From NCBI RefSeq assembly GCF_039962115.1, contig NZ_JAMPKJ010000020.1:1-64000 (forward strand): a stretch of DNA of 64,000 bases, given 5' to 3'. Origin of the DNA: Funiculus sociatus GB2-C1. GTDB taxonomy: Bacteria; Cyanobacteriota; Cyanobacteriia; Cyanobacteriales; FACHB-T130. Under the pieces are notes generated by a model that saw only the letters and a program-made list of their open reading frames with translations, was not told the origin of the DNA and ran no database searches. A program made the translations under genes and the position numbers. Shown in pieces: positions 17,133-26,507 of this stretch (position 1 is the stretch's first letter; the number at the start of each line of letters is the position of its first letter).

Positions 17133-18131
17133 CTAATAAGCACCACTGTTTTTGCGAAATAAGATCAGGACAGTTTTAACAATTAGCTGGATATCGTAAA
17201 TCAAGCTCCAGTTTTGCTGATAGCGTAAATCTAAGCGGATTACGTCTTCAAAATTGCGTACTTGGCTTCGCCCATTTACCTGCCACTCCCCTGTCATACC
17301 GGGTTTCACATCTAAACGCTGCCATTCTGGCACTTCATAGCGCTCAACTTCATCCGGCGTAGGTGGTCTAGTGCCTACCAAACTCATCTCCCCTTTGAGT
17401 ACATTCCAAAACTGAGGCAGTTCATCCAAACTACTCTTGCGTAAAAAGCGACCCACCCGCGTCACTCGCGGATCGTTTTCATTCTTGAAAAATGCACCCG
17501 TAGCTTGGTTTTCGATTTTGTCTTTCAGTGCTTCCGCATTTACGCACATCGAGCGAAATTTCCAAACCCGAAACCGTCTACCCATCCAACCACAGCGAGT
17601 CTGACTAAAGAAGATTGGCCCAGGATCGTCTACTTTTATGGCAATAACAATGGGGATAAACAAAATTGCTGAAATGACCAAACCTATCAGCGCCCCCACC
17701 ACGTCAATACAACGCTTCACCCAGGAACGCACCGAAGGATGAGTTTCTGGTAGCTGTTTGTCTGACTTTTGTCCAGGTTTAGGTGTGGTGGCGTCTTTCG
17801 ACTGCTCAATCGTCAAAACCTGATCCAGTCCCGTCATCGCCAAAACCGCCATCACTTGAGGATGGACGCTCCGGAGTACCAATTTTACTCCTTTGTCCCG
17901 CGCTACTTTTACATTACTAACCAGTGCGCCGACACCACTGCTATCTATAAATGTCGTCTGGCTCAAATCCAGAACTAATTGGTCGGTGACGGAACTCCCT
18001 TGCAAAAACTGCTGACAGCTTGTTTTAAAAGCCACTGCCTCTAGCACTGTGAGGCGAGGGGGCAGTTGCACTACAGGAGTTTCGTTGTAGAACGTAATCT
18101 GAAATTCTGCCTCTGGGTTGGGGCCTACCAT
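17133..18131 (-). CDS. STAS domain fused to bacterial sugar transferase, 332 aa
   Basis: Residues about 8-108 are a STAS anti-sigma-antagonist domain with the phosphoacceptor motif FIDSSGVGALV (D63, S64, S65). Residues about 135-332 are a polyprenyl-phosphate sugar-1-phosphate transferase catalytic domain: membrane helix at about 140-165, KVDDPGPIFFSQ, WKFRSM, SLDELPQFWNVLKGEMSLVG and the KPGMTGEWQVNGRS end. Such enzymes prime exopolysaccharide repeats on the lipid carrier. The fusion puts a regulatory phospho-switch directly on a biosynthetic enzyme, and the next gene is the matching kinase. Confidence 0.92.
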   Translation of the reverse strand: MVGPNPEAEFQITFYNETPVVQLPPRLTVLEAVAFKTSCQQFLQGSSVTDQLVLDLSQTTFIDSSGVGALVSNVKVARDKGVKLVLRSVHPQVMAVLAMTGLDQVLTIEQSKDATTPKPGQKSDKQLPETHPSVRSWVKRCIDVVGALIGLVISAILFIPIVIAIKVDDPGPIFFSQTRCGWMGRRFRVWKFRSMCVNAEALKDKIENQATGAFFKNENDPRVTRVGRFLRKSSLDELPQFWNVLKGEMSLVGTRPPTPDEVERYEVPEWQRLDVKPGMTGEWQVNGRSQVRNFEDVIRLDLRYQQNWSLIYDIQLIVKTVLILFRKNSGAY

Positions 18132-18391
18132 GAAAACCTGGTACTAAGTTGCCACTTAATATTCTGAGCAATATTTTGCCTTAGTCAATTCAACTTCATC
18201 AAAAGTTTTTGTTAATTTTTTTTAATGCTTAAGAAATAATAATAAAAGTATATTTTTTCTTTACAAAAATACAATAACCAAGCTTGTACTAGCTGACACC
18301 TTCACAGCAACAGCCGCGCCAAAGACGGAGTGGTTAATTGAGGCACTCCAGGCAGACAATAGATTGGTAGAGAGACACACTCAATGAGTAC

Positions 18392-18424
18392 AGCGTGAGC
18401 GAGTTGCTTGCCCTCACGCTTTTT
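18392..18424 (+). terminator. Terminator or attenuator hairpin abutting queE
   Basis: AGCGTGAG (18392-18399) and CTCACGCT (18413-18420) form an 8-bp perfect stem, followed by TTTTT and ending six bases before the queE ATG. No Shine-Dalgarno remains between stem and start, so the hairpin would control both termination and ribosome access. Confidence 0.6.
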
Positions 18425-18429
18425 GCAAC

Positions 18430-19218
18430 ATGACCCCTAAAACCGCCGAATCCTCGAAGGCGCGGCTGATTGAAGTCTTTTCCGCTATTCAAGGCGAAGG
18501 ACTCAACGTCGGCACCCGCCAGATATTCATCCGCTTTGCCCTCTGTGACCTACGCTGTTACTTTTGCGATAGCGCCCATACCTGGCACACACCAGCCACC
18601 TGTAGCATCGAGCAGACACCCGGAGAGCGCGATTTTGAAACCCACTCCAATCCAGTAACTATCCCAATGTTACTGGATTGGATAAATCGGCAAAATCAAC
18701 CCGGTCTGCACGATAGCATCAGCCTCACTGGTGGCGAACCCCTGCTTCATGCACCCTTTTTGGTAAAATTTCTGCCCCACTTGCGTGACTTAACTAAATT
18801 GCCAATTTATCTAGAAACTGGCGGTCATCGCCCGGAACAGCTGGCAACGATTTTGCCCTATATCGATTCTGTGGGCATGGATATTAAGCTGCCTAGTGTG
18901 AGCGGGGAAAGCCACTGGCAAACTCACGCGGAATTTCTCCAGCTTTGTTGGGACTCACGAGCTGAAGTTTTTGTCAAGTTAATTATTTCCAGTAAAACTG
19001 AGCCAGCTGAGCTGGAACAGGCATCTGAGTTGGTAGCATCTGTTAGCCCTGGCATCCCGGTGTTTCTACAGCCAGTGACACCCCTGGAGATGCCTCATAG
19101 TATGCCACTGCTTCCGCCAACGCCCCAGCAGGTTCTGGAGTGGCAGGTGTTGATGAAACGAAGCCTTAAGCAGGTGCGAGTTGTGCCACAGACTCATAAA
19201 ATGCTGGGGCAACTTTAA
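18430..19218 (+). CDS. queE: 7-carboxy-7-deazaguanine synthase QueE, 262 aa
   Basis: A radical-SAM enzyme converting CPH4 to 7-carboxy-7-deazaguanine in queuosine/7-deazaguanine synthesis. EVFSAIQGEGLNVG at about 15-28 is the family start block; the cluster motif C-DLR-C-YF-C (near 38-45) has the C-x3-C-x2-C spacing; SLTGGEPLLH near 98-107 binds SAM. The insert HTWHTP and length fit the longer cyanobacterial form. ATG 18430 has no ribosome site because a hairpin ends six bases before it. No other que gene is in the window. Confidence 0.93.
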   Translation: MTPKTAESSKARLIEVFSAIQGEGLNVGTRQIFIRFALCDLRCYFCDSAHTWHTPATCSIEQTPGERDFETHSNPVTIPMLLDWINRQNQPGLHDSISLTGGEPLLHAPFLVKFLPHLRDLTKLPIYLETGGHRPEQLATILPYIDSVGMDIKLPSVSGESHWQTHAEFLQLCWDSRAEVFVKLIISSKTEPAELEQASELVASVSPGIPVFLQPVTPLEMPHSMPLLPPTPQQVLEWQVLMKRSLKQVRVVPQTHKMLGQL

Positions 19219-19222
19219 ATAG

Positions 19223-19258
19223 TTCATGGTTTATTGGAGATTTCCAATGAACCATGAA
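19223..19258 (+). terminator. Hairpin after queE
   Basis: A 16-position stem (TTCATGGTT arm, one T-G pair, TCCAAT...CCATGAA arm) with a GATT loop begins four bases after the queE stop. It probably ends the queE transcript, although the T tract is poor. Confidence 0.6.
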
Positions 19259-19443
19259 TAGTCCTGATTACTAAATCGGGGTGCTAAAAATAAGGTGTTT
19301 GTATAAAGAATTGATAAAGAACCCAGAAATTTATGTGAAATTACGGTGTAGAAAATCGTCTTGAAGTATCACTTAAACTGTTCTAAATCTCTCCTTAAAA
19401 GAAGCGCCCGATGCTGAGAAAGTAAAATATCCTCGTTTTAGAC

Positions 19444-20919
19444 ATGATGCAAGCAAGGCATTGGCTTTGGGCGTTTAGTTGTTCCCTGGTGGTATCTGCA
19501 CTCTCTATCGCGGCAAATACTACCTCAGCTTACGCAGTTTCCCTAGAAAGCACCCTGGCAATTCCCGGTGAAAGTACGGATTTATTCCCACTCAATGGTA
19601 GTAGTGGTGGTGCCAACATCAATCGCTTAGGTTTTTTCTCGGATATTTATTACGATCGCTACGAGAATGTGTACTACGGTTTGGGCGATCGCGGCGCAGG
19701 AGGCGGTGTCCTTTCCTATCAAACGCGGGTTCAGAAATTTTCTTTGGATGTGGACCCAAACACGGGGGCTATTAGCAATTTCAATGTGCTGAAGACAATT
19801 CTGTTTACTAAAGACGGTGAGAACTTCAACGGGTTAAACCCCACGCTACTCAACGGCGATGCTGGAAATCTCGGTCTTAGCTTTGACCCGGAGGGCTTTG
19901 CAGTTGCTCCTAATGGGAATTTCTACGTTTCAGATGAGTATGGCCCCTCTGTGTATGAGTTCAGTTCGACAGGTTCGTTCCTCAAAGCATTTACGACTCC
20001 AGAAAATATAGTTCCCAAAGTGGGAAGCGTCCCCAACTATGTTGATGGCCGCGGTACGATTACTACCGGTCGCCAGGATAACCGAGGATTTGAGGGGGTG
20101 ACTCTCAGTCCTGACGGTAGTAAACTGTTTGCGATGCTGCAAGACCCTTTAGTAAACGAGGGAAGCCCCGATGGACGGCGCAGCCAGAATTTGAGAATTG
20201 TGGAATTTGATACGGCAACGCGATCGCCCGTCGCTCAATATATTTACCAGCTAGAAAGTCTTGCCGCTATTAATGATCGCATTCCGGGAACTGATGACGA
20301 TTTTGGGCAAAATTCTCAAGGTCGCAATATTGGCATTAGCGCTATTACCGCCCTCAATAACAATGAGTTCTTGGTGCTGGAACGCGATAATCGCGGCGTG
20401 GGCGAAGCTGATCCTCTAGGTGAAGCTCCAGTCGCCAGTAAGCGCGTTTACAAAATTGATCTCACAGGTGCCACAGATGTCAGCAACATCAGCTTGGCAG
20501 GTACAAACACGCTACCATCTGGCGTAACACCTGTTAGCAAGTCTCTGTTTCTTGACATTGCCGAACAGCTGAAAGCCGCTGGGCAGGTAATCCCTGAGAA
20601 GGTGGAAGGTTTGGCAATTGGGCCTCAGCTCAAGGATGGTTCCTACGCAATTATACTAGGCACTGATAACGACTTTAGCGTTACTCAGGGAGATGCTGGT
20701 CAGCTGGATGTTTGCACTGATGGTACAGCCTTTAGTCTCGTCTCTATTGATAGCGGCTGTCCCTCTGGACAAAAATTGCTTCCTGCCTACCTCTACTCGT
20801 TTAAAGCTAGTGCTACAGAGTTAGAGGGGTTTGTGCCGCCAGAAAAAGTGCCAGAACCAGCTGCAACTGTTGGGTTAATGCTACTGGGTTTTGGTGGTTT
20901 GTTGCTCCGGCGGCAATAA
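19444..20919 (+). CDS. PEP-CTERM-anchored phytase-like esterase, 491 aa
   Basis: Signal peptide at 1-32 (LWAFSCSLVVSALSIAAN). The body matches the 'esterase-like activity of phytase' beta-propeller family: GLGDRGAGGG near 78, DPEGFAVAPNGNFYVSDEYGPSV near 142-164, and the DNRGFEGVTLSPDG block near 217-230. The extreme C terminus VPEPAATVGLMLL-GFGG-LLLRR is a PEP-CTERM sorting signal, so the protein should be processed and tied to the cell surface or exopolysaccharide. Two consecutive ATG codons are available at the start. Substrate unknown. Confidence 0.88.
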   Translation: MMQARHWLWAFSCSLVVSALSIAANTTSAYAVSLESTLAIPGESTDLFPLNGSSGGANINRLGFFSDIYYDRYENVYYGLGDRGAGGGVLSYQTRVQKFSLDVDPNTGAISNFNVLKTILFTKDGENFNGLNPTLLNGDAGNLGLSFDPEGFAVAPNGNFYVSDEYGPSVYEFSSTGSFLKAFTTPENIVPKVGSVPNYVDGRGTITTGRQDNRGFEGVTLSPDGSKLFAMLQDPLVNEGSPDGRRSQNLRIVEFDTATRSPVAQYIYQLESLAAINDRIPGTDDDFGQNSQGRNIGISAITALNNNEFLVLERDNRGVGEADPLGEAPVASKRVYKIDLTGATDVSNISLAGTNTLPSGVTPVSKSLFLDIAEQLKAAGQVIPEKVEGLAIGPQLKDGSYAIILGTDNDFSVTQGDAGQLDVCTDGTAFSLVSIDSGCPSGQKLLPAYLYSFKASATELEGFVPPEKVPEPAATVGLMLLGFGGLLLRRQ

Positions 20920-20945
20920 AAAGGCAAAAAAGAAGAATTATTCAA

Positions 20946-20976
20946 TCTCGTTACCAAGTCCAGCCTGGTAACGAGA
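20946..20976. terminator. TCTCGTTACCA palindrome between convergent genes
   Basis: An 11-bp perfect stem (20946-20956 with 20966-20976) and 9-base loop. The same palindrome, TCGTTACCAGGCT...AGCCTGGTAACGA, recurs after treZ at about 49681, so this is a dispersed repeat used as a probable bidirectional terminator. Confidence 0.65.
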
Positions 20977-20994
20977 ATTACTCCGGCTTCCCGT

Positions 20995-21639
20995 TTAAGG
21001 TGTCGCCTCGCGTGAACCTTTTACTTTGGCTTTGGCTTTGGATGCACTGCGTTTGAGAGCAGTGAGTCGCGTTTCATATTTGCTGCGTTGACGCTTACTA
21101 GGAGTTTGCTCAAGCAGAGCTTTCAAGGCGCTACCGAGACTTTTATAGGCATTGGGGAGAGAATAGCCGAAGCGGGTGGCTAGCGCGATCGCTTTCTCAT
21201 CCGCTTCAATCATTTCTTTTACTTGCTTGTCCCCATTATTTTTCTGATACAGCCGGTAGCCTGATACGCCACACAACGCCAAAGCTAACAACAGCAGCAA
21301 CCCATCTTGTACCCAGAGTTCGCCCACTGCGCCACCTAAACCAATGGCTAGCGCCGCCATTTCCCAACCATCTCTGGGAATGGTGTCATTTTGAATCCGA
21401 GCGACTTCGTGCCAAAATAGCAAGTTGCGCTGATCGAGTGCCAATTGATCCCATTTCACCAGGTCAATTTGAATCTCGATTTGATCCTTGCCAATTTCTT
21501 CACAGCGGAGCAGGGGGGGATTTACCTCAGTCGTTCCCTCGACTGTTACCCAGCTTTGCAATTCTGGCGGCAGTAAAGTTTTTAAACGCCGGAGTTCACT
21601 CATCTCGGCTCTGGCAGAAGAGGTTACATAGGATGTCAT
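20995..21639 (-). CDS. DUF3318 family protein, 214 aa
   Basis: This is a cyanobacterial DUF3318 protein of unknown function. ELRRLKTLLPPELQSWV at about 15-31 and LLFWHEVARIQND near 73-85 are the conserved blocks; the HE pair recalls a metallopeptidase helix, but no further metal ligands are evident. A glycine/leucine-rich region at about 95-126 may hold one or two membrane segments. The C terminus is strongly basic (SASKAKAKVKGS). Convergent with the PEP-CTERM gene. Confidence 0.8.
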   Translation of the reverse strand: MTSYVTSSARAEMSELRRLKTLLPPELQSWVTVEGTTEVNPPLLRCEEIGKDQIEIQIDLVKWDQLALDQRNLLFWHEVARIQNDTIPRDGWEMAALAIGLGGAVGELWVQDGLLLLLALALCGVSGYRLYQKNNGDKQVKEMIEADEKAIALATRFGYSLPNAYKSLGSALKALLEQTPSKRQRSKYETRLTALKRSASKAKAKVKGSREATP

Positions 21640-21718
21640 AGTCCAGCCCCAGGAAGTTCGCTTCTCTACAGTAAGGGTATCATTTTGCAGTATAGCGATC
21701 TTCTGGCTACAAACAGAT

Positions 21719-22276
21719 TTACTCAGAGGGGAATCTTCCCCGCTTCTTGCGAGCTTCCATAGCCTTCTCTAACATTTGTAGTAATCCTGGGGCTTCTTCT
21801 TGAAGGGTGAGTAATAATCTCTCTCCCATTTCTTGATCGCCTGGATCGACGCCTGTTTCCATCACTTCTTTGAGGCGAGGCACCGCTACATTATCCACAA
21901 TTTGAACTAAACCTGCCAGACAGCGGTGAAATTGTCTTTCTGTGAGAATCGAATCTTCCAGGGGAAACTCAATGATGGCACGAATTTCACCATCGGTCGG
22001 GTCATACTCCCATTGCAGCATTTTGGTTTCCCAGGAAATGCAAAGCATTGTCTGGAGGATAGCTTCTTTGTAAGGATGATCTTTAACTCCAGCTATAACT
22101 TGGGGAGCAAATAGTTTGAAAAACTCTCCCTCTTCATCTAGCTGAACAACAATTAAGAATTCTTCTACGTTTTCCGCTTGCACACCCGTCAGAATGCGGT
22201 AAGCTTCTTCGTCGATATGGTATTTCCAACCTTGGTTGTCTAGATAGTTGGCAATCTGTTGTAGGGTAGTACCCAT
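21719..22276 (-). CDS. YbjN-domain protein, 185 aa
   Basis: Matches the YbjN/type III secretion chaperone-like family, common in cyanobacteria without a defined role. Visible family features are QIANYLDNQGWKYHID near the start, EEFLIVVQLDEEGEFFKLFAPQV, and WEYDPTDGEIRAIIEFPLED near 95-115. An in-frame GTG 39 bases upstream (22315) sits directly behind a TATATTATACT promoter-like stretch, which argues that transcription begins there and that ATG 22276 is the true start. Confidence 0.8.
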   Translation of the reverse strand: MGTTLQQIANYLDNQGWKYHIDEEAYRILTGVQAENVEEFLIVVQLDEEGEFFKLFAPQVIAGVKDHPYKEAILQTMLCISWETKMLQWEYDPTDGEIRAIIEFPLEDSILTERQFHRCLAGLVQIVDNVAVPRLKEVMETGVDPGDQEMGERLLLTLQEEAPGLLQMLEKAMEARKKRGRFPSE

Positions 22277-22437
22277 GAAAGTTCGCGACTCAGGGTGAGC
22301 AGGAGTAATCTGCACCAGTATAATATAACCCGCTACCGGACAACGGCATAGAGTTGCATAGCGACTACTGGCCTAGAAAGAGCGATCGCTCCTCACGGTG
22401 CTTTTGTCTTGTAATTGTCCTTGGTGGCGGAAGCGGT

Positions 22438-22671
22438 TTAAGTCCTGTGGTAAGAACGACCACCCAGGTATAAGGCTGCTGCTAAGGCTATCCCTGGCAA
22501 TGTGATAGCTGCTGCCATAGGAGTGTTTAACCAACCGGGTTGCTGATATTCCTGCCGATAATAAGCAGATTTTAATCCACAAGGTTGAGCTTCACTTGCT
22601 GAAGCGAACAAAATGCCACTTGCGACAAGGGCGGTGGATGCGATCGCTGCCACTGAGGATTTTACTTTCAT
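22438..22671 (-). CDS. Small exported membrane-anchored protein, 77 aa
   Basis: ATG 22671 begins a signal peptide (MKVKSSVAAIASTALVASG, probable cleavage near ASEAQP). The mature part has a GLKSAYYRQEYQQPGW segment, a hydrophobic helix (about 48-66, AAAITLPGIALAAALYLGG) and a short basic tail. An in-frame ATG 33 bases upstream would disrupt the signal peptide. I do not recognise a named family; the type is frequent in cyanobacteria. Confidence 0.6.
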   Translation of the reverse strand: MKVKSSVAAIASTALVASGILFASASEAQPCGLKSAYYRQEYQQPGWLNTPMAAAITLPGIALAAALYLGGRSYHRT

Positions 22672-22793
22672 GATAAGATTTTTCCTGCTTCGCACAATTT
22701 CCATTTATTGTAACTGGCTCTGACTGAAGTGGGATGCGATCGCGCAAATTCCCCACTCTCGAACACTCCTAAATCCAGCTAATCTGAGTTTAT

Positions 22794-22824
22794 AAAAAAA
22801 AGAGCGATCTAAATGCGATCGCTC
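22794..22824 (-). terminator. Intrinsic terminator of chlN
   Basis: On the minus strand GAGCGATC and GATCGCTC form an 8-bp stem with a 7-base loop, followed by eight T residues. It lies 57 bases after the chlN stop, and the stem is built from HIP1-like sequence. Confidence 0.85.
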
Positions 22825-22880
22825 CTACTATATCTCTTACACGCCTCTCCGAAAAGCAAAGGGGGCAGGGGGTTAGGTTC

Positions 22881-24290
<1,410 letters not shown>

Positions 24291-24337
24291 TTATTTTCCT
24301 CTCCAACTGGTATTTCTTAAATTGGCAATATTAGGTG

Positions 24338-24778
24338 TTAGTCGCGATCGCGCTTTACCCCTCGGCAAGACTCATCGATTAAAGATGGAAGGCTACTAGC
24401 GTGGCTCTGTGGCTCTAATTTCGCTTCCTGCATACCTCCGGGAAGCATTTTGACAGCTTCCTCGTTATTCCCATCCTGGGGCGCGATCGCTTCTTCGCTT
24501 TGCACAAGGGTATTATTTAGCTCAACATCAGGATTGAAGTTAAGCCCTAAAGCTCCCACAATCCGATCCGGATCGTTGTTCAGATCGACAATTAAGGGCA
24601 GCATCTCGGTCAGCCGCGGCTCCAAAATTGACAGTGTTGCCAAGATGAAACTGGAAGAAGGACGACGTTGCCCTTCACTGTTAACCCAAACTCCCAGTTG
24701 CACCAGCCACGGTCGATTTTCTTGGTAATAGTCCAGCCACTTGACTTTTATAGATTTACGCAGCAGCTCGATATTCAT
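24338..24778 (-). CDS. DUF5331 family protein between chlL and chlN, 146 aa
   Basis: Cyanobacterial DUF5331 protein of unknown function. The conserved block is MNIELLRKSIKVKWLDYYQ, then RPWLVQLGVWV and RRPSSSFILATLSILEPRL, with an acidic/Pro-rich variable C-terminal half. The frame is open to 24928, but the added residues have repeat-like DNA (CAGTTGGAAGGTTGACAAG) and the family begins at MNIELL, so ATG 24778 is chosen. Its fixed place between chlL and chlN suggests a role with dark chlorophyll synthesis; this is inference from position. Confidence 0.85.
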   Translation of the reverse strand: MNIELLRKSIKVKWLDYYQENRPWLVQLGVWVNSEGQRRPSSSFILATLSILEPRLTEMLPLIVDLNNDPDRIVGALGLNFNPDVELNNTLVQSEEAIAPQDGNNEEAVKMLPGGMQEAKLEPQSHASSLPSLIDESCRGVKRDRD

Positions 24779-24942
24779 TGAATAATTGGACAGTTGGAAG
24801 GTTGACAAGTTGCAAGCTTGCTCGTTAGTCTTTATTTCTTCCTCATTCGTCATTTGTCCTTTGCCAATAACTAAATTGGAGAGTTTTTGACCAATGTTTG
24901 ATAACCAATGACAACAAACCTGCAACATTTAACCTACAACCT

Positions 24943-25809
24943 TCAAACCATCATTAGATCAAGTTCTTCGTCCTCAGTCTTCACATTTGGTTTTGTGGGA
25001 TTGAGGTAGAAGTCAGACAGCAAGGAGAACAACTCCCGATCTGGAGCATCATTAGGTACAACGCCCTCTGGAAGCGCCAGAATTTGGTCAGCAATATTTA
25101 GGTAATATTCGCAGACGTAGTTAAGCGAGGGGTCAGTCTCTGCCATTTCAAACAGAGTTTTGCCCTTGACGCGGGAAACCCGGATGTCTTCAATTAGGGG
25201 CAATACTTCCAGCACTGGCATCGGAACTGCTGAAATGTATTTGTCGATCAAGTCGCGCTTGGATGTGCGGTTGCCAATCAAGCCGGCCAGACGCAAGGGG
25301 TGCGTCCGAGCTTTTTCCCGTACTGAGGCGGCGATACGGTTGGCGGCAAATAAAGCATCAAAACCGTTGTCGGTGACAATCATGCAGTAGTCGGAATAGT
25401 TGAGGGGAGCCGCAAAGCCGCCACACACAACGTCACCCAACACGTCAAACAAAATCACATCGTACTCATCAAAGGCGTTCAATTCCTTGAGTAGCTTTAC
25501 TGTTTCGCCGACGACGTAACCGCCGCAACCCGCACCAGCTGGGGGTCCACCAGCTTCAACGCAGTCTACGCCGCCATAGCCTTTGTAGATGACATCTTCC
25601 GCCCACACGTCTTCATAGTGGTAGTCCTTTTCCTGAAGCGTGTCGATAATTGTGGGAATCAGGAAGCCTGTGAGGGTAAAGGTGCTGTCGTGCTTTGGAT
25701 CGCAGCCAATTTGCAGGACTTTCTTGCCGCGCTTGGCTAGAGCCACGGAAATATTACAGCTAGTTGTGGATTTGCCGATTCCGCCTTTTCCGTATACTGA
25801 CAGTTTCAC
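24943..25809 (-). CDS. chlL: Light-independent protochlorophyllide reductase ATP-binding subunit L, 288 aa
   Basis: ChlL is the nitrogenase-Fe-protein-like homodimer that passes electrons to ChlN/ChlB with ATP hydrolysis. The P-loop [11 protein letters not shown] is at 7-17, the switch region [12 protein letters not shown] near 37-48, and the 4Fe-4S ligands are C95 (GAGCGGYVV) and C129 ([11 protein letters not shown]). First gene of its transcript; the 698 bases upstream contain no gene and should hold its promoter. Confidence 0.98.
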   Translation of the reverse strand: MKLSVYGKGGIGKSTTSCNISVALAKRGKKVLQIGCDPKHDSTFTLTGFLIPTIIDTLQEKDYHYEDVWAEDVIYKGYGGVDCVEAGGPPAGAGCGGYVVGETVKLLKELNAFDEYDVILFDVLGDVVCGGFAAPLNYSDYCMIVTDNGFDALFAANRIAASVREKARTHPLRLAGLIGNRTSKRDLIDKYISAVPMPVLEVLPLIEDIRVSRVKGKTLFEMAETDPSLNYVCEYYLNIADQILALPEGVVPNDAPDRELFSLLSDFYLNPTKPNVKTEDEELDLMMV

Positions 25810-26507
25810 GCGCTTAGTCTCCTATAGTTTCATTTCAAACCAGGATTGTTGTCTTCCCTGAAAGGCAGTACATGAATCTTGGACTGCCCTCTTGAAAGTC
25901 AACTGTAGATTACTTTTGTTTGAAGGTTATGAAGTGAATTATTGTTCAATTGCCCAATAAAAGAAAGAGCTACTTGGAATACTTTACATAAATACAAGGA
26001 TTATTCAGACGCATAGCAGTTTATGAAGCTTTCTGAGATTCACAAATGCTTCTGAGAGTTATATTAGAGGTTTTTAAGGATTTTATGTATTTTGTATTTG
26101 TAAATCGGTACAATAAACAAAAAAAAATATATGATCCAAAAGGTTTACAGCAAAGGCGGAAACTAAAAAACCCAGGCAATTGAGGAGTCGGTCGGCAAAT
26201 AGCAGGGGCGATAAAGTCTTAAATAGCGGCGCTAAGTCGGATAGACTTCGACTAATCGGCTAAACTGGCTGAAGAATAGGGCTTTTTAAGAGGAGCTGAG
26301 AGTCCGATGTAAGTGGATTCGGAATAAGCGTGAATACTTGTTAAGTTTTCAGCAGTAGTTTTAAATAGATCGGGTTTGGGTTCATCGCCAGGGAGAGGCT
26401 TAACTTAACTAGAAGAAACTAGCCTTATATATATAGGACTCTTGGATGCGGGAGACGCATTTATATTTAGTAGCCCTGCGATCGCATTCTAGGTAAATTG
26501 ACTAAAA
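25810..26507. other. 698-base divergent leader region between chlL and thiO/G, no gene seen
   Basis: A/T-rich near chlL (25900-26130), then a GC-richer block (26150-26340) with local pairings, e.g. AAGTCT (26214-26219) with AGACTT, and TCCGA/TCGGA flanking GTAAGTGGAT. CTGAGAG at about 26297 superficially recalls a TPP riboswitch, but the other conserved parts are missing. Long leader RNAs or a small RNA are possible; nothing specific is recognised. Confidence 0.4.

Noticed and set aside
26281-26340. TPP riboswitch upstream of thiO/G, suggested by CTGAGAG.
   Set aside because: The second conserved half (ACCTGATC-type and matching stems) is not present, and the spacing does not fit.
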